Shown here one piece after another: positions 29,233-40,548 of a stretch of 64,000 bases of DNA. Source of the DNA: Hafnia alvei (GTDB lineage Bacteria > Pseudomonadota > Gammaproteobacteria > Enterobacterales > Enterobacteriaceae); the NCBI RefSeq assembly GCF_964063325.1, contig NZ_OZ061315.1, positions 3,782,001 to 3,846,000 on the forward strand, written 5' to 3'. Every line of letters starts with the position of its first letter. Position 1 is the first letter of the stretch. The position numbers and the translations under genes are program-made. The notes beneath the pieces are model-generated. The model saw only the letters and a program-made list of their open reading frames with translations. It was not told where the DNA came from and searched no databases.

Positions 29233-31806
29233 TTAGTTACTGCCAAACATATCCTTAATCCAACCAGCTACGCCATCGCTACTTTGCTGCTGCTGTTGCT
29301 GCTGCGCGGGCTGTTGTCCTTCAGTTTGTGGTTGCTGAGTCTGAGCAGCCGGTTGCTGCGCTGCGGATGCTGCACATAAACCTTCCGGATTTTCCGTCCA
29401 TACAGGGATACTACGCGAACCGCCACCGTTACACACAAAGTTGCCAGACTCATCGATATTCATCGTGGTGATCCCTTCCGGTGGCACTAAGTTCAGCGGT
29501 AACGGCGTCTGGTTTTCCAGATAGCGACGATAAAGCGTCAGCGCACCGTTTGCGCCGGTTAACTTAGCCGGGCCATTGTTGTCACGCCCAACCCACGCAA
29601 TCGTCACTTCTTTGCCATCAACACCGGCAAACCAGCTATCACGCAGATCGTTAGTGGTACCCGTTTTCGCCGCCAGATGGTAATTGCCAAATTTAGCCGT
29701 CAGAGAACGCGATGTCCCTCGTGCAACAACCTGCTGCATACCATACAGCGTCAGATAGGCTGCCTGCGGCGGCACCACGCTTTGTGCCTGCGGTAAACTT
29801 TGATACAGCACGCTTCCATCTTCTGCAATCACGGAACGAACGGCTGACAGCGGCGCACGATTACCACCGCTGGCAATCGTTTGATACTCCTGCGCAACTT
29901 CCATTGGCGTGAGGCTAATCGCCCCCAGCAGCATGGAAGGAACCGGATTAATCACATCTTTAGGAATACCTAAACGCTGCAATGTCGCGCTGATTTGATC
30001 TAACCCTACCGCCATCCCCAGATTCACCGTCGGTACGTTCAGCGAGTTCGCCAACGCATCCACCAGCATCACCTGACCACGATACTGACGATCGTAGTTT
30101 TTCGGCTGCCAGATGCTGCCGTTTGGCTGTTTCAACGAAAGCGGCTGATCCGCTAACCACGTATTCAGGCGATATTTGTCCGGCTCGCTCAGCGCGGTGA
30201 GATAAGTCGGTGGTTTTGCCAAAGAACCCACTGAACGGCGGGCGTCCATCGCACGGTTAAAGCCGGCAAACTGAGGCTGAGCACCGCCAACCATGGCACG
30301 AACTTCACCGCTGAAACGGTCTACAATCACCATCGCAGCTTCAAGATCGTTCACATGACGAGCCGCTTTCAGCGCAGGAACGCCATCTTCCACCGCTTTT
30401 TCCGCCGCGTCTTGCGATACCGGGTCAAGCGTGGTGAAGATTTTCACCCCAGACAAATCATTGATCTTGTTACCCAGTTTTTGCTGTAGCTCTTGACGAA
30501 CCATCTGCATAAACGCAGGCTGAGGTGAAATAACGCCGCCTTTTGGCTGCACGCCGAGCGGACGCGCACTCAGCATATCGTAGAGTTCTTGGTCGATGAT
30601 CTGTTGGTTTTCCAGCAGTTTTAGCACCAGATTACGACGCTCTAACGCCAGTTTCGGGTTACGCCACGGGTTATACAGCGAAGCACCTTTCACCATCCCC
30701 ACCAGCAATGCTTGCTGGTCGAGGCTAAGCTCATCAACCGGACGCCCAAAGTAGTAGAGGCTCGCTAACGGGAAGCCACGGATCTGATCGCTTCCGCTCT
30801 GCCCCAGATACACTTCGTTCAGATACAGTTCCAAGATGCGATCTTTGCTATAGCGATAATCGACGATCAGCGCCATATACGCCTCGTTGATCTTACGCCA
30901 TAGCGAACGCTCGTTGCTTAAGAACAGGTTTTTAACCAGCTGTTGCGTCAGCGTACTACCGCCCTGTACCGCACGTCCGGCGGTGAGGTTAGCCACCACG
31001 GCACGGCCAATCGAGTAGAAACTAATACCATCATGCTGATAAAAATGACGGTCTTCGGTCGCGATCAGCGTATCCACTAACAAATCAGGGAATCCGCTAC
31101 GCGGTACAAATAAGCGCTGCTCACCGTTGGGGGACTGCAACATGGTGATTAAACGCGGATCCAAACGGAAGAAACCAAACTGGCGCTGGTTATCCATATT
31201 TTGAATCTGGCTTAAACGATCGTTGCTGAACACCAAACGTGCATGGATCTGCCCTTCTTTTCCATCCGGAAAATCAAACGGGCGGCGCAGCATATCAATA
31301 TTGTTACCGTTCACCGAGAATTCACCCGGACGCGTAATACGGCTCACTTGACGGTACTGCATACCTTCCAGCAAATTCACCATCTCTTTTTTGCTGTAGG
31401 ACATCCCCGGCTCTAGATCGACCATTCGGCCATAGACGGTCGCTGGCAACTGCCAGACCTTCCCGTCGATGCGGCCGCGGATCTGCTGATCCAAATAAAA
31501 ACCGTAAATCGCCAGCAGCACAAAGACGATCAGCGCAAGCTTGATCAGCAAGCCTAACAGTTTGCGTTTACGCGATTTTTTTACCTTCTTACGCGCCACG
31601 TCGTCCTCTCTGTCTTCTTCATCATCATAATCATCATCTTCTTCGTATTCGTCATGATCGTTCGCGGTATCACGAAAATCATCGCGATAATCATCGTCCT
31701 CGTCGTCATAACGGCGACGGCGATTAGGTACCGCTTTACGGGATGGTGGATTGCCACCTTTTTTACCTTTACGTCCGATCGGCTCGCGATCGTCATCCCT
31801 AGACAT
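29233..31806 (-). CDS. mrcB: Bifunctional penicillin-binding protein 1b
   Basis: PBP1b polymerises and crosslinks peptidoglycan. The 857-residue protein has a cytoplasmic N-tail, one membrane segment ([22 protein letters not shown], about residues 84-105), a UvrB2-like domain, the GT51 glycosyltransferase ([27 protein letters not shown]) and the transpeptidase with SLAK, SLN and KTGTT motifs. Two oddities: the N-tail has a very acidic Asp/Glu-rich stretch of about 35 residues between basic parts, and the C-terminus has a Gln/Pro-rich tract with seven glutamines in a row. In E. coli fhuA directly follows; here a porin gene intervenes. Confidence 0.96.
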   Translation of the reverse strand: MSRDDDREPIGRKGKKGGNPPSRKAVPNRRRRYDDEDDDYRDDFRDTANDHDEYEEDDDYDDEEDREDDVARKKVKKSRKRKLLGLLIKLALIVFVLLAIYGFYLDQQIRGRIDGKVWQLPATVYGRMVDLEPGMSYSKKEMVNLLEGMQYRQVSRITRPGEFSVNGNNIDMLRRPFDFPDGKEGQIHARLVFSNDRLSQIQNMDNQRQFGFFRLDPRLITMLQSPNGEQRLFVPRSGFPDLLVDTLIATEDRHFYQHDGISFYSIGRAVVANLTAGRAVQGGSTLTQQLVKNLFLSNERSLWRKINEAYMALIVDYRYSKDRILELYLNEVYLGQSGSDQIRGFPLASLYYFGRPVDELSLDQQALLVGMVKGASLYNPWRNPKLALERRNLVLKLLENQQIIDQELYDMLSARPLGVQPKGGVISPQPAFMQMVRQELQQKLGNKINDLSGVKIFTTLDPVSQDAAEKAVEDGVPALKAARHVNDLEAAMVIVDRFSGEVRAMVGGAQPQFAGFNRAMDARRSVGSLAKPPTYLTALSEPDKYRLNTWLADQPLSLKQPNGSIWQPKNYDRQYRGQVMLVDALANSLNVPTVNLGMAVGLDQISATLQRLGIPKDVINPVPSMLLGAISLTPMEVAQEYQTIASGGNRAPLSAVRSVIAEDGSVLYQSLPQAQSVVPPQAAYLTLYGMQQVVARGTSRSLTAKFGNYHLAAKTGTTNDLRDSWFAGVDGKEVTIAWVGRDNNGPAKLTGANGALTLYRRYLENQTPLPLNLVPPEGITTMNIDESGNFVCNGGGSRSIPVWTENPEGLCAASAAQQPAAQTQQPQTEGQQPAQQQQQQQSSDGVAGWIKDMFGSN

Positions 31807-31912
31807 TGTTCAGTTCTCCGGCAGTGGCGCCTAATCTGTTCCTCACCGCCTAAAGGGGGAAGAGGAAACCTCCGAAATTGGCACAGCATCATAGCTGCAC
31901 CGTAGGAATTTC

Positions 31913-34351
31913 TTACTGATAGCGTTTCGTCCGACGCGTCGGCAGCGCATTTCCCGGATCGTCCGGCCATGCATGTTTTGGATAACGCCCTTTCATCTCT
32001 TTTTGCACTTCACGGTATGAGCCCTGCCAAAACGCAGCCAAATCACGGGTAATTTGCAGCGGGCGATGGGCTGGCGAGAGTAATTCCAACACTAACGCCA
32101 CTCGCCCTTCGGCAATTTTAGGGCTGTGCTGCTCGCCAAATACTTCCTGCAAGCGCACGGCTAATACCGGTGGTTTATCGCTAAAATACTGTAGCGGTAA
32201 ACGCGATCCTGTCGGCACAGTGTAATGAGTCGGCAGCGCAGTATCTAGACGTTGTCGCATCGACCAATCCATTAAGGCCAGCAGAGCTTCGGTCAGATTG
32301 ATATTCTGTAAACCGCGCAGATCGCGCACACCGTCTAGCGCAGGCAATAGCCAGCTTTCTAACGAATCCAGCAGACTATCATCATCTACCGCAGGCCAGT
32401 TAACTTCTGGTAACCACTGCGCTGCACACTGTAACCGTAAACGCAGCTGCTTGGCAGAGTCGCTCCAATTCAAAGCGCTAATTCCCTGATTGCGAACCCA
32501 ATTTAGTAGCGCCTGCGACAATTCCTCAGCCGATGGTTTAGCCAGCGGCTGTGCTTTGATCACTAAGCGCCCTAGCTGCTGGCGTTTCCATGCGCGTAGT
32601 GTACCTTTCGCGTCATCCCATTCCACGCTGGTTTGCTCGCTGATCAGGTGCGGCAGGCGCGTCGCCAACAGCTCAATATCACAAGGCAACGCCAGCAAAA
32701 TACGCGCTTCGCTGTTATTCACGCCCTGCAAAAGATTCGCCACAATCAACCATGGCGTACGTGCCAGCGCATCATCGGCTGCCATTGCCGCACCCAGACC
32801 ATTCGCCAACAAATAACGCCCATCTTGTCCACGTAGATTAGCAATACGATCGGGAAAGGCATGAGCAAGCCAAAACGCGGCATCGTCAAGCGCTACGCGG
32901 CCCTGACCGTTCCCCAAACGTTTAGTCAGCTGATTAGCGCGGCGTTGCCAATGACTCTGCGGGTGATAAAGCGCATTGCGTAGATCAACACCACCGTTGC
33001 GCGGTGGCTCTTCGATGATGGCGGCCAGCAGCGCCGCCGTGGCGAGCGCATCCTCACCGGCACTTTGTGCGGCACACAGCATTGCAGCCAAACGCGGATC
33101 GCTCCCGGCATCGCTCATAGCGCGGCCTGTAGGGGTTAAGCCGCCCTGTTCATTAATGGCGCCTAGCTGAAATAGCAGCCGCTGCGCCGCAGAAATCGCC
33201 GCAGACGGCGGCGTATCCAGCCATTTTAACTGAGAGACATCGTGACATCCCCACTGCAAAAGATTCAGCCATAGGCCACTCAGATCGCTATGGAGAATTT
33301 CGGCTTCGCTATATTCTGCGGTACGTTCGGCCTGTTCTGCCGCCATTAAGTGCCAACAGATCCCCGGCTCTAAGCGCCCTGCGCGTCCGGCACGCTGCGT
33401 CATGGAAGCCTGACTGGTTCTTTGCGTGACCAGCTTAGTGAGCCCACTTCGCACATCAAATTGGCTGACACGCTCAAGCGTGCTGTCGATGACCAAACGA
33501 ATGCCGTCGATGGTTAAACTCGTTTCCGCAATATTGGTAGCCAGCACCACTTTGCGCCGCCCCGCCGGTGACGGATCAATTGCCTTCTGCTGTTCAGCCA
33601 GCGGCAACGCCCCATAAAGCGGGCAAATATCGGTATTGGCATCCACGCGCTGTTCGAGCAGTTCGGCGGTGCGCTTGATTTCTCCCACGCCGGGCAAAAA
33701 CAGCAGCAGCGAGCCTAATTCTTGGCGTAACAAATTCAATGCGGCATGCGAGGCGCTTTGATCTAGCCGCTCATGCGCTGACACCGGCATGTAACTGCGC
33801 ACTACGGGAAAGCTCCGCCCTTCGGAACGGATCACCGGCGCATCGGGCAGCAAATGTGTAAGACGCGCGTCGTCTAGCGTGGCAGACATAATCAGCAGGC
33901 GTAGATCGTCACGCAATCCCTCCTGCACATCCAACAACAGCGCCAACGCTAAATCAGCCTGCAAGCTGCGTTCATGAAACTCATCGAGGATGACCAGCGA
34001 TACGCCTGATAGCTCGGGATCTTGCTGAAGCATTCGGGTCAAAATACCTTCGGTAACCACTTCCAGCCGCGTTTGCGCGCTGACTTTGGTTTCGGCACGC
34101 ATGCGGTAACCCACGGTTTGACCCACATTTTCATCCAGCTGTTGCGCTAAGCGATGAGCCACGCTGCGAGCGGCCAACCGGCGAGGCTCAAGCATGATGA
34201 TTTTACCGTTCAGCCAGCCAGCCTTGAGCAATTGCAACGGCAGCCACGTAGACTTACCCGCGCCGGTTGGTGCATTCAGTAGCACCTGAGCTGAAGATTG
34301 CAGCGCGGCCAATAATGATTCAAGAACCGCAGCAACAGGGAGTAAAGACAC
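31913..34351 (-). CDS. hrpB: ATP-dependent helicase HrpB
   Basis: HrpB is a DEAH-type RNA/DNA helicase of unclear cellular role. The 812-residue protein has motif I NAPTGAGKSTWLPLQLL (about residues 27-43), motif II seen as LDEFHERSL (DEFH variant typical of HrpB), motif III SATLD and motif VI QRAGRAGRLEPG. Length matches E. coli HrpB (809). It is divergent from thpR with a 91-bp promoter region between them. Confidence 0.95.
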   Translation of the reverse strand: MSLLPVAAVLESLLAALQSSAQVLLNAPTGAGKSTWLPLQLLKAGWLNGKIIMLEPRRLAARSVAHRLAQQLDENVGQTVGYRMRAETKVSAQTRLEVVTEGILTRMLQQDPELSGVSLVILDEFHERSLQADLALALLLDVQEGLRDDLRLLIMSATLDDARLTHLLPDAPVIRSEGRSFPVVRSYMPVSAHERLDQSASHAALNLLRQELGSLLLFLPGVGEIKRTAELLEQRVDANTDICPLYGALPLAEQQKAIDPSPAGRRKVVLATNIAETSLTIDGIRLVIDSTLERVSQFDVRSGLTKLVTQRTSQASMTQRAGRAGRLEPGICWHLMAAEQAERTAEYSEAEILHSDLSGLWLNLLQWGCHDVSQLKWLDTPPSAAISAAQRLLFQLGAINEQGGLTPTGRAMSDAGSDPRLAAMLCAAQSAGEDALATAALLAAIIEEPPRNGGVDLRNALYHPQSHWQRRANQLTKRLGNGQGRVALDDAAFWLAHAFPDRIANLRGQDGRYLLANGLGAAMAADDALARTPWLIVANLLQGVNNSEARILLALPCDIELLATRLPHLISEQTSVEWDDAKGTLRAWKRQQLGRLVIKAQPLAKPSAEELSQALLNWVRNQGISALNWSDSAKQLRLRLQCAAQWLPEVNWPAVDDDSLLDSLESWLLPALDGVRDLRGLQNINLTEALLALMDWSMRQRLDTALPTHYTVPTGSRLPLQYFSDKPPVLAVRLQEVFGEQHSPKIAEGRVALVLELLSPAHRPLQITRDLAAFWQGSYREVQKEMKGRYPKHAWPDDPGNALPTRRTKRYQ

Positions 34352-34442
34352 GAGGGCTCCAAACTAATTAGGATTAAATGCTTTAACATCGACTAGACGG
34401 CATTGTAGCATTCAGCGGTGAAACTAAGAGAAACCAGAAAGC

Positions 34443-34997
34443 ATGTCTGATACCCGCCGCCTATTTTTTGCCTTACCGATACCGCCCAAAACCCAACGCG
34501 CGTTGGTTAAATGGCGTGCAGAACAGTTCTCTGCCGAAGCAGGCCGTCCTATCGTCGCCGCCAATCTACACATTACGTTGGCATTTTTAGGTGACATCAG
34601 CGAACAAAAATCTCAGGCCCTACAAAATATGGCTGCGCGGATCAAACAGCCTGCTTTTAGCCTCGATCTCGACGACGCGGGCCACTGGCCGGGCGCAGGA
34701 GTGGTCTGGTTAGGCACTCGCCGAGCACCGCGTGGGCTGCTGCAATTGGCCGAACTTTTACGATCGCAGGCTGCACGTAGCGGTTGTTATCAAAGCCCAC
34801 TACCGTTTCATCCTCATGTCACGCTGCTACGCGGGGCGACGAAAGCCGTAGCACTCCCGCCATCAGGGTTTCATTGGCCGATTGATTTTGAATATTTCGC
34901 GCTCTACTCGTCGGAGTTCCGCCGTGGCCGAACCCGCTACGAGCAAATTGCCGCTTGGCCGCTCATGACGCCAAAAAAACCGGCAGAAAACGCGTAA
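34443..34997 (+). CDS. thpR: RNA 2',3'-cyclic phosphodiesterase
   Basis: ThpR (formerly LigT) opens 2',3'-cyclic phosphates of RNA and can join tRNA halves in vitro. The 184-residue protein belongs to the 2H phosphoesterases; the two catalytic HxTx motifs are HITLAFLGD (about residue 41) and HPHVTLLRG (about residue 125). It is followed by sfsA 62 bases later on the same strand. Confidence 0.93.
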   Translation: MSDTRRLFFALPIPPKTQRALVKWRAEQFSAEAGRPIVAANLHITLAFLGDISEQKSQALQNMAARIKQPAFSLDLDDAGHWPGAGVVWLGTRRAPRGLLQLAELLRSQAARSGCYQSPLPFHPHVTLLRGATKAVALPPSGFHWPIDFEYFALYSSEFRRGRTRYEQIAAWPLMTPKKPAENA

Positions 34998-35059
34998 CAC
35001 TGAATTTTCAGAATAATCTCGACATATATATAGAAAGAAAAAAAACATAGAGAGAACTT

Positions 35060-35767
35060 ATGATTTTTTCCCCCTCGCTAAAATCAGCGCGCTTGCTTCA
35101 ACGCTACAAACGTTTTTTAGCCGACGTTCGCCTTAATGACGGCACTGAAATGACAATGCACTGTGCCAATACCGGCGCCATGACAGGTTGTGCAACGCCG
35201 GGGGATACGGTTTGGTATTCCACCTCTGACAACCCAAAACGAAAATATGCACATTCTTGGGAGCTCACTCAGACTCAGCAAGATCATTGGATCTGTGTAA
35301 ATACCATGCGTGCCAATACGTTAGTGCAGGAAGCCATCGAGGCTGGGCGCATCAAAGAATTATCTGGTTACACAAAACTGCGCACCGAGGTTCGCTACGG
35401 TGAAGAAAATAGCCGTATCGACTTGTTATTACAGGCAGAAAATCAACCTGACTGCTATATTGAGGTGAAGTCTGTGACCCTGCTAGAACAGGATTGTGGT
35501 TACTTTCCTGATGCTGTTACGCTACGCGGGCAAAAGCACCTTCGGGAGCTAGCGCTGCAGGTACAAAACGGACAACGCGCAGTACTGTTTTTTGCCGTAC
35601 TGCATACCGGTATTACGAAGGTTGCGCCAGCACAACATATTGACCCGCAATACGCGGAATTACTGGCGCAAGCCTGTGCGCTTGGCGTAGAAGTTATATG
35701 CTATGGTGCACAGATTAACGCGGAAGGAATGGAGCTAAACATCCCACTGCCGTTTGGGTTGTCCTGA
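35060..35767 (+). CDS. sfsA: SfsA, DNA-binding/nuclease-fold protein
   Basis: SfsA (sugar fermentation stimulation protein A) is a 235-residue protein first found as an activator of maltose genes. It has an OB-fold N-terminal part ([27 protein letters not shown]) and a restriction-like C-terminal fold with the segment [10 protein letters not shown] and conserved [16 protein letters not shown]. Position between thpR and dksA is conserved in E. coli. Its exact role remains unclear. Confidence 0.95.
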   Translation: MIFSPSLKSARLLQRYKRFLADVRLNDGTEMTMHCANTGAMTGCATPGDTVWYSTSDNPKRKYAHSWELTQTQQDHWICVNTMRANTLVQEAIEAGRIKELSGYTKLRTEVRYGEENSRIDLLLQAENQPDCYIEVKSVTLLEQDCGYFPDAVTLRGQKHLRELALQVQNGQRAVLFFAVLHTGITKVAPAQHIDPQYAELLAQACALGVEVICYGAQINAEGMELNIPLPFGLS

Positions 35768-35959
35768 GCCAGCTATTTCGTCTTCTGTTGAAAAAAACGA
35801 CAAAAAACGCAGAGCAGCTCGCCAAATACGCCGTCCTTCACACCATTGTCAAGCATTATGCAGGAATAATTGCCAACGTTAACGGCATCTGCTATTTATA
35901 GCGGCCTGATTTTTCCCCCGTTTGGGGATCGCTAATGCGTGTTATGTAGGAGAAGCAAC

Positions 35960-36415
35960 ATGCAAGAAGGGCAAAACCGTAAACCGTCGTCCTTAAGCAT
36001 TCTCGCCATCGCTGGGGTGGAGCCGTACCAAGAGAAGCCAGGCGAAGAGTACATGAATGAAGCCCAGTTGGCTCATTTCAAACTGATTCTTGAAGCGTGG
36101 CGCAACCAGCTCCGTGACGAAGTTGACCGCACTGTGTCCCATATGCAGGACGAGGCGTCGAACTTCCCGGACCCGGTAGACCGTGCGGCACAGGAAGAAG
36201 AATTCAGCTTAGAACTGCGCAACCGCGATCGTGAGCGCAAACTGATTAAAAAGATCGAAAAAACTCTGAAGAAAGTCGAAGACGACGATTTCGGCTTCTG
36301 TGAGTCTTGCGGTGTTGAGATCGGTATTCGTCGCTTAGAAGCGCGCCCTACGGCCGATCTCTGCATCGACTGTAAAACTCTGGCTGAAATCCGCGAAAAG
36401 CAGATGGCTGGTTAA
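35960..36415 (+). CDS. dksA: RNA polymerase-binding transcription factor DksA
   Basis: DksA binds the RNA polymerase secondary channel and, with ppGpp, redirects transcription during the stringent response. The 151-residue protein has the coiled coil with the catalytic-tip residues DxxDxA seen as [13 protein letters not shown], and a four-cysteine zinc finger CESCGV ... CIDCKT. I start at the ATG at 35960 after TAGGAG; the frame is open a few codons upstream to 35939. A terminator follows the stop. Confidence 0.96.
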   Translation: MQEGQNRKPSSLSILAIAGVEPYQEKPGEEYMNEAQLAHFKLILEAWRNQLRDEVDRTVSHMQDEASNFPDPVDRAAQEEEFSLELRNRDRERKLIKKIEKTLKKVEDDDFGFCESCGVEIGIRRLEARPTADLCIDCKTLAEIREKQMAG

Positions 36416-36435
36416 TCTGGGATATTAAGATCCTC

Positions 36436-36456
36436 CAACGCCCGCTACGGGCGTTG
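36436..36456 (+). terminator. dksA terminator
   Basis: CAACGCCCG-CTA-CGGGCGTTG, nine base pairs, followed by ATGGTTTCTCTT. The T run is modest, so some readthrough into gluQRS is possible. Confidence 0.75.
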
Positions 36457-36566
36457 ATGGTTTCTCTTACCCAGCCTCACCACGGCGTTAATGCAGGAAG
36501 CCAACACCGTGGTGAATTCTTCCCGTTCTGCGGCATGACGCCGACGTAACGAAATTCATCAAACCC

Positions 36567-37442
36567 ATGCCATCACATCATTATATTGGCCGCTTTGCCC
36601 CCTCTCCATCCGGTGATTTACACTTTGGTTCGCTTATCGCCGCTCTCGGTAGTTATTTACAAGCTCGCTCACAGCAAGGCCGTTGGCTCGTCCGCATCGA
36701 AGATATCGATCCGCCGCGCGAAGTTCCCGGCGCCGCAAGCCGTATTTTGCGCACGCTTGAGCACTATCAACTGCACTGGGATGGCAGCGTGCTGTATCAA
36801 TCGCACCGTCATGATGCCTACCGTGCCGCACTCGACTCCCTGCGCCACGAGCACAAAGCCTATTTCTGCACCTGCACCCGCAGTCGTATTCATTCCCTCG
36901 GTGGATTTTACGATGGTCACTGCCGCGCTCTGCATTTGGGGCCTGAGCACGCCGCGCTGCGCTTGCAGCAAACCGATCCGGTGTATGGATTTGAAGACGT
37001 GCTCCATGGCTGGCTGGCCGCCGATAGCGCCATGGCGGAAGAGGATTTTATTATTCACCGACGCGATGGCCTGTTTGCCTATAATCTGGCCGTCGTGGTG
37101 GACGATCATTTTCAAGGCGTTACTGAGATCGTCCGTGGTGCCGATCTTATTGAACCGACGGTGCGTCAGATGACGCTGTACCAGCAGTTAGGTTGGCTGG
37201 CACCACGTTATCTGCATCTACCTTTGGCGCTAAATCACGATGGGAATAAGCTGTCGAAACAGAATCACGCCGAGCCGATTCCGATGAGCGATCCTCGCCC
37301 CGTGATCGTTTCTGCACTTGGCTTTTTGGGGCAGTCGGCACCAAAGAGTTGGGAAGATTTAAGTACCGAAGCGCTGCTAGAATATGCAGTAGCCCACTGG
37401 GACGTGCAGCAAATACCCAAAAACTCACGATTAATGCCGTGA
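36567..37442 (+). CDS. gluQ: Glutamyl-Q tRNA(Asp) synthetase
   Basis: GluQ (YadB) attaches glutamate to the queuosine base at position 34 of tRNA-Asp. The 291-residue protein is a short glutamyl-tRNA synthetase without the anticodon-binding domain. The HIGH-like motif [14 protein letters not shown] is at about residues 11-24 and the KMSKS-like motif is KLSKQ; CTC and C..H residues near 108-130 fit the zinc site. It lies between dksA and pcnB, as in E. coli. Confidence 0.95.
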   Translation: MPSHHYIGRFAPSPSGDLHFGSLIAALGSYLQARSQQGRWLVRIEDIDPPREVPGAASRILRTLEHYQLHWDGSVLYQSHRHDAYRAALDSLRHEHKAYFCTCTRSRIHSLGGFYDGHCRALHLGPEHAALRLQQTDPVYGFEDVLHGWLAADSAMAEEDFIIHRRDGLFAYNLAVVVDDHFQGVTEIVRGADLIEPTVRQMTLYQQLGWLAPRYLHLPLALNHDGNKLSKQNHAEPIPMSDPRPVIVSALGFLGQSAPKSWEDLSTEALLEYAVAHWDVQQIPKNSRLMP

Positions 37443-37593
37443 ATTTATCAGCGGCATTCTCAAAATGCCCTGCTTAGGCTATGATGACCCGCTATTTTTT
37501 CTGCATATACTCATCAGACCTTAAGTTGCTGGCATTAGCTAGGGCTTGAATGATTCAGAGCATACGACTAACAAGACACTATCGAGGTGCACC

Positions 37594-38988
37594 ATTTTTA
37601 CCCGAGTCGCCAACTTTTGCCGTAAGGTTTTAAGCCGAGAGGCGGAGAGCGCACAAGCGGAGGAGTCACGTTCAATGACGGTGATCCCGCGCGATCAACA
37701 TAACATTTCGCGCCAACAAATCAGTGAGAACGCCCTCAAGGTTCTCTATCGCCTGAACAAATCAGGATACGAAGCGTATCTGGTTGGTGGCGGCGTGCGC
37801 GATCTGCTGCTCGGTAAACAGCCTAAAGATTTTGACATCACCACCAGCGCGACGCCGGAACAAGTACGCAAACTGTTCCGTAATTGTCGTCTCGTTGGCC
37901 GCCGCTTCCGCCTGGCCCATGTGATGTTCGGCCCTGAAATTATCGAAGTTGCCACCTTCCGTGGCCACCATGAACACGCCGGTGATGGCAAAAATATCTC
38001 CCAGCAGGCCCAGAACGGCATGCTGCTGCGCGACAACGTCTATGGCAACATCGAAGAAGATGCCCAGCGTCGCGATTTCACCATCAACAGCCTGTATTAC
38101 AGTATTTCAGATTTCACGGTGCGTGATTACACCGGTGGCCTGCGTGATTTGCAGGAAGGCCGTATTCGCCTGATTGGCGATCCTGAAACTCGCTACCGTG
38201 AAGATCCTGTACGCATGCTGCGTGCGGTACGTTTTGCTGCCAAACTGGACATGAACATCTGTCCACAAACCGGCGAACCGATCCCACGTTTAGCGTCGCT
38301 GCTACATGAGATCCCATCGGCACGTCTGTTTGAAGAGTCGTTGAAACTGCTGCAATCCGGCTATGGCTTCGCCACTTACACGCTGCTGTGTGAATACCAG
38401 TTGTTCCAACCGCTATTCCCCGTCATTGCGCGCCATTTCACGCCAAACGGCGATAGCCCGATGGAACGCATCATTAATCAGGTGCTGAAAAACACCGATC
38501 ATCGTTTGCAAAACGATATGCGCGTGAATCCGGCATTCCTCTTTGCGGCTATGCTGTGGTATCCACTGATTGAGCTGGCGCAGAAAATCAATGACGAGAG
38601 CGGTCTGACCTACTACGACGCTTTTGCATTAGCGATGAACGATATATTGGATGAACAATGCCGCACGCTGGCTATTCCAAAACGTATTACCGCATTAGTG
38701 CGTGATATTTGGTCATTGCAACTGCGTTTATCTCGCCGTCAGGGCAAACGTGCTCACAAACTGATGGAACAACCGAAGTTCCGTGCAGCCTTTGATCTGC
38801 TGGCGCTGCGTGCGCAGGCGGAGAATAACCATGAGCTACAGCGTTTGACGCAGTGGTGGGACGAGTTCCAGAAAGCGCCTCTAACACGTCAGAAGAGCAT
38901 GGCGAATGAGTTGGGAGATGATGGTGTTCGTCGCCGTCCGCGTCGCCCACGTCGTCGTGCACCGCGTCGTGAAGGCAGCAGCGAATGA
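37594..38988 (+). CDS. pcnB: Poly(A) polymerase I, probable AUU start codon
   Basis: PcnB adds poly(A) tails to RNA 3' ends and so marks RNA for decay; it also controls ColE1 copy number. The nucleotidyltransferase core shows [12 protein letters not shown] and the DFD catalytic pair, followed by [11 protein letters not shown], and the basic C-terminal tail [16 protein letters not shown]. No ATG fits the family N-terminus: the first conserved residues [15 protein letters not shown] are preceded by ATT at 37594, with GAGGTG six bases upstream, exactly as for the AUU start reported in E. coli pcnB. This gives 464 residues (E. coli 465). An ATG at 37546 is in frame but lies in non-conserved sequence. 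Confidence 0.9.
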   Translation: MFTRVANFCRKVLSREAESAQAEESRSMTVIPRDQHNISRQQISENALKVLYRLNKSGYEAYLVGGGVRDLLLGKQPKDFDITTSATPEQVRKLFRNCRLVGRRFRLAHVMFGPEIIEVATFRGHHEHAGDGKNISQQAQNGMLLRDNVYGNIEEDAQRRDFTINSLYYSISDFTVRDYTGGLRDLQEGRIRLIGDPETRYREDPVRMLRAVRFAAKLDMNICPQTGEPIPRLASLLHEIPSARLFEESLKLLQSGYGFATYTLLCEYQLFQPLFPVIARHFTPNGDSPMERIINQVLKNTDHRLQNDMRVNPAFLFAAMLWYPLIELAQKINDESGLTYYDAFALAMNDILDEQCRTLAIPKRITALVRDIWSLQLRLSRRQGKRAHKLMEQPKFRAAFDLLALRAQAENNHELQRLTQWWDEFQKAPLTRQKSMANELGDDGVRRRPRRPRRRAPRREGSSE

Positions 38989-39464
38989 CACGCGTCTATA
39001 TAGCCTTAGGCAGCAACTTGGCTAATCCACTGCATCAGGTTCAGTCAGCGCTTAACGCGCTGGCCGAACTGCCGCAGACGAAGCTGATTGCAACCTCATC
39101 GCTATATCGCACACCACCGCTCGGGCCTCAGGATCAGCCTGATTACCTGAATGCGGTGGTGGCATTAGACACGGACTTACCGGCTGAAAATCTGCTAGAC
39201 CATACGCAAAAAATCGAGCTGGAGCACGGCCGCGTTCGTAAAGATGAACGCTGGGGGCCGCGTACCTTAGATCTCGATATCTTGCTGTTCGGCGATGAAA
39301 TAATAAATACCGACCGCTTAACCGTACCGCATTACGACATGAAAAATCGGCAATTCATGTTATATCCACTGGCTGAGATTGCCCCCGAATTGCATTTTCC
39401 CACCGGCGAAAGCCTGCAATCTGTCATCGCACAACTCGGCGCTGAACCACTCACGCGGTGGTAG
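38985..39464 (+). CDS. folK: HPPK, 6-hydroxymethyl-dihydropterin pyrophosphokinase
   Basis: FolK transfers pyrophosphate from ATP to 6-hydroxymethyl-7,8-dihydropterin in folate synthesis. It has 159 residues as in E. coli, with the signature segments [22 protein letters not shown] and the magnesium-binding [14 protein letters not shown]. The ATG overlaps the pcnB stop (ATGA), giving translational coupling with the weakly translated pcnB. Confidence 0.97.
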   Translation: MTRVYIALGSNLANPLHQVQSALNALAELPQTKLIATSSLYRTPPLGPQDQPDYLNAVVALDTDLPAENLLDHTQKIELEHGRVRKDERWGPRTLDLDILLFGDEIINTDRLTVPHYDMKNRQFMLYPLAEIAPELHFPTGESLQSVIAQLGAEPLTRW

Positions 39465-39685
39465 TGGCCATAGTTATATCAATGAAATAGCTATAAATAA
39501 TTACTACCAGACATATATCCTTTCCTAGCTAATTTACCTAATTCCCTTTCTATTTCCATAAGTTACTGATATTTTCGCCCTAATACCTTTCCCGTGCGGT
39601 ATGCCGATAAAGCGCTATCCCTAGGGCATAACATCTCTTAGAATGCGCTTTTGTTTCACTCTGAATGAAGCCGTCAGGGGACACC

Positions 39686-40480
39686 ATGAAGCCGACCAGC
39701 ATCACCCATCTGTTACAGTTAAAACAACAAAAAATAAAATTCGCCACCATCACCGCTTACGATGCCAGCTTTGCTAAGCTGTTTGAAGATCAGGGCATCC
39801 GCGTCATGTTAGTCGGGGATTCTCTCGGAATGACGCTGCAAGGGCATAATTCTACGCTGCCTGTCACCATTGAAGATATCGCCTACCATACGCGCGCCGT
39901 GCGTCATGGCGCACCACACTGCCTTTTGCTCGCCGATTTGCCTTTCATGACCTATGCCACAGCGGAACAAGCCTGCATGAATTCAGCCACGCTGATGCGA
40001 GCCGGTGCCAATATGGTCAAACTGGAAGGCGGTAGCTGGCTAGCTGAAACGGTGAAAATGCTGACCGAGCGCGCAGTGCCGGTTTGTGCGCACCTTGGCT
40101 TAACGCCGCAATCTGTAAATATTTTTGGCGGCTATAAAGTTCAGGGCCGTGATAAAGACGGTGCCGATAAGCTGCTCGAAGATGCGCTGGCATTGGAATC
40201 AGCCGGTGCTCAACTGCTAGTTTTAGAGTGTGTGCCTGCGGCACTGGCAAAAACCATCACCGAAGCGCTACGCATTCCGGTTATCGGTATTGGTGCAGGT
40301 AAAGACACCGACGGCCAGATTTTAGTCATGCACGACGCCTTGGGGATCACCGGTGGACATACACCTAAATTTGCCAAGAATTTCTTAGCAGGCCAAAGCG
40401 ATATTCGTGCTGCCATTCGTCTATACATTGAAGAGGTTGAACAGGGTCTGTATCCGGCAGCGGAACATACTTTCAACTAA
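39686..40480 (+). CDS. panB: Ketopantoate hydroxymethyltransferase
   Basis: PanB makes ketopantoate from alpha-ketoisovalerate and methylene-tetrahydrofolate, the first step to pantothenate. The 264-residue protein equals E. coli PanB in length and starts [13 protein letters not shown]. The [18 protein letters not shown] segment and the [15 protein letters not shown] motif are present. I chose the ATG at 39686 after AGGGGACACC; an ATG at 39665 is in frame without a good ribosome site. First gene of panB-panC. Confidence 0.96.
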   Translation: MKPTSITHLLQLKQQKIKFATITAYDASFAKLFEDQGIRVMLVGDSLGMTLQGHNSTLPVTIEDIAYHTRAVRHGAPHCLLLADLPFMTYATAEQACMNSATLMRAGANMVKLEGGSWLAETVKMLTERAVPVCAHLGLTPQSVNIFGGYKVQGRDKDGADKLLEDALALESAGAQLLVLECVPAALAKTITEALRIPVIGIGAGKDTDGQILVMHDALGITGGHTPKFAKNFLAGQSDIRAAIRLYIEEVEQGLYPAAEHTFN

Positions 40481-40548
40481 TCTGTAAGCCTGCATCTAGC
40501 CTCTCGTTAAAGGGAGGTTAGCGTGGCTCATAAGTTTGGAGAACCACT

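Noticed and set aside
36669..37115. 148-codon open frame opposite gluQRS
   Set aside because: Fully inside gluQRS on the other strand, where the gene is conserved; composition effect only.
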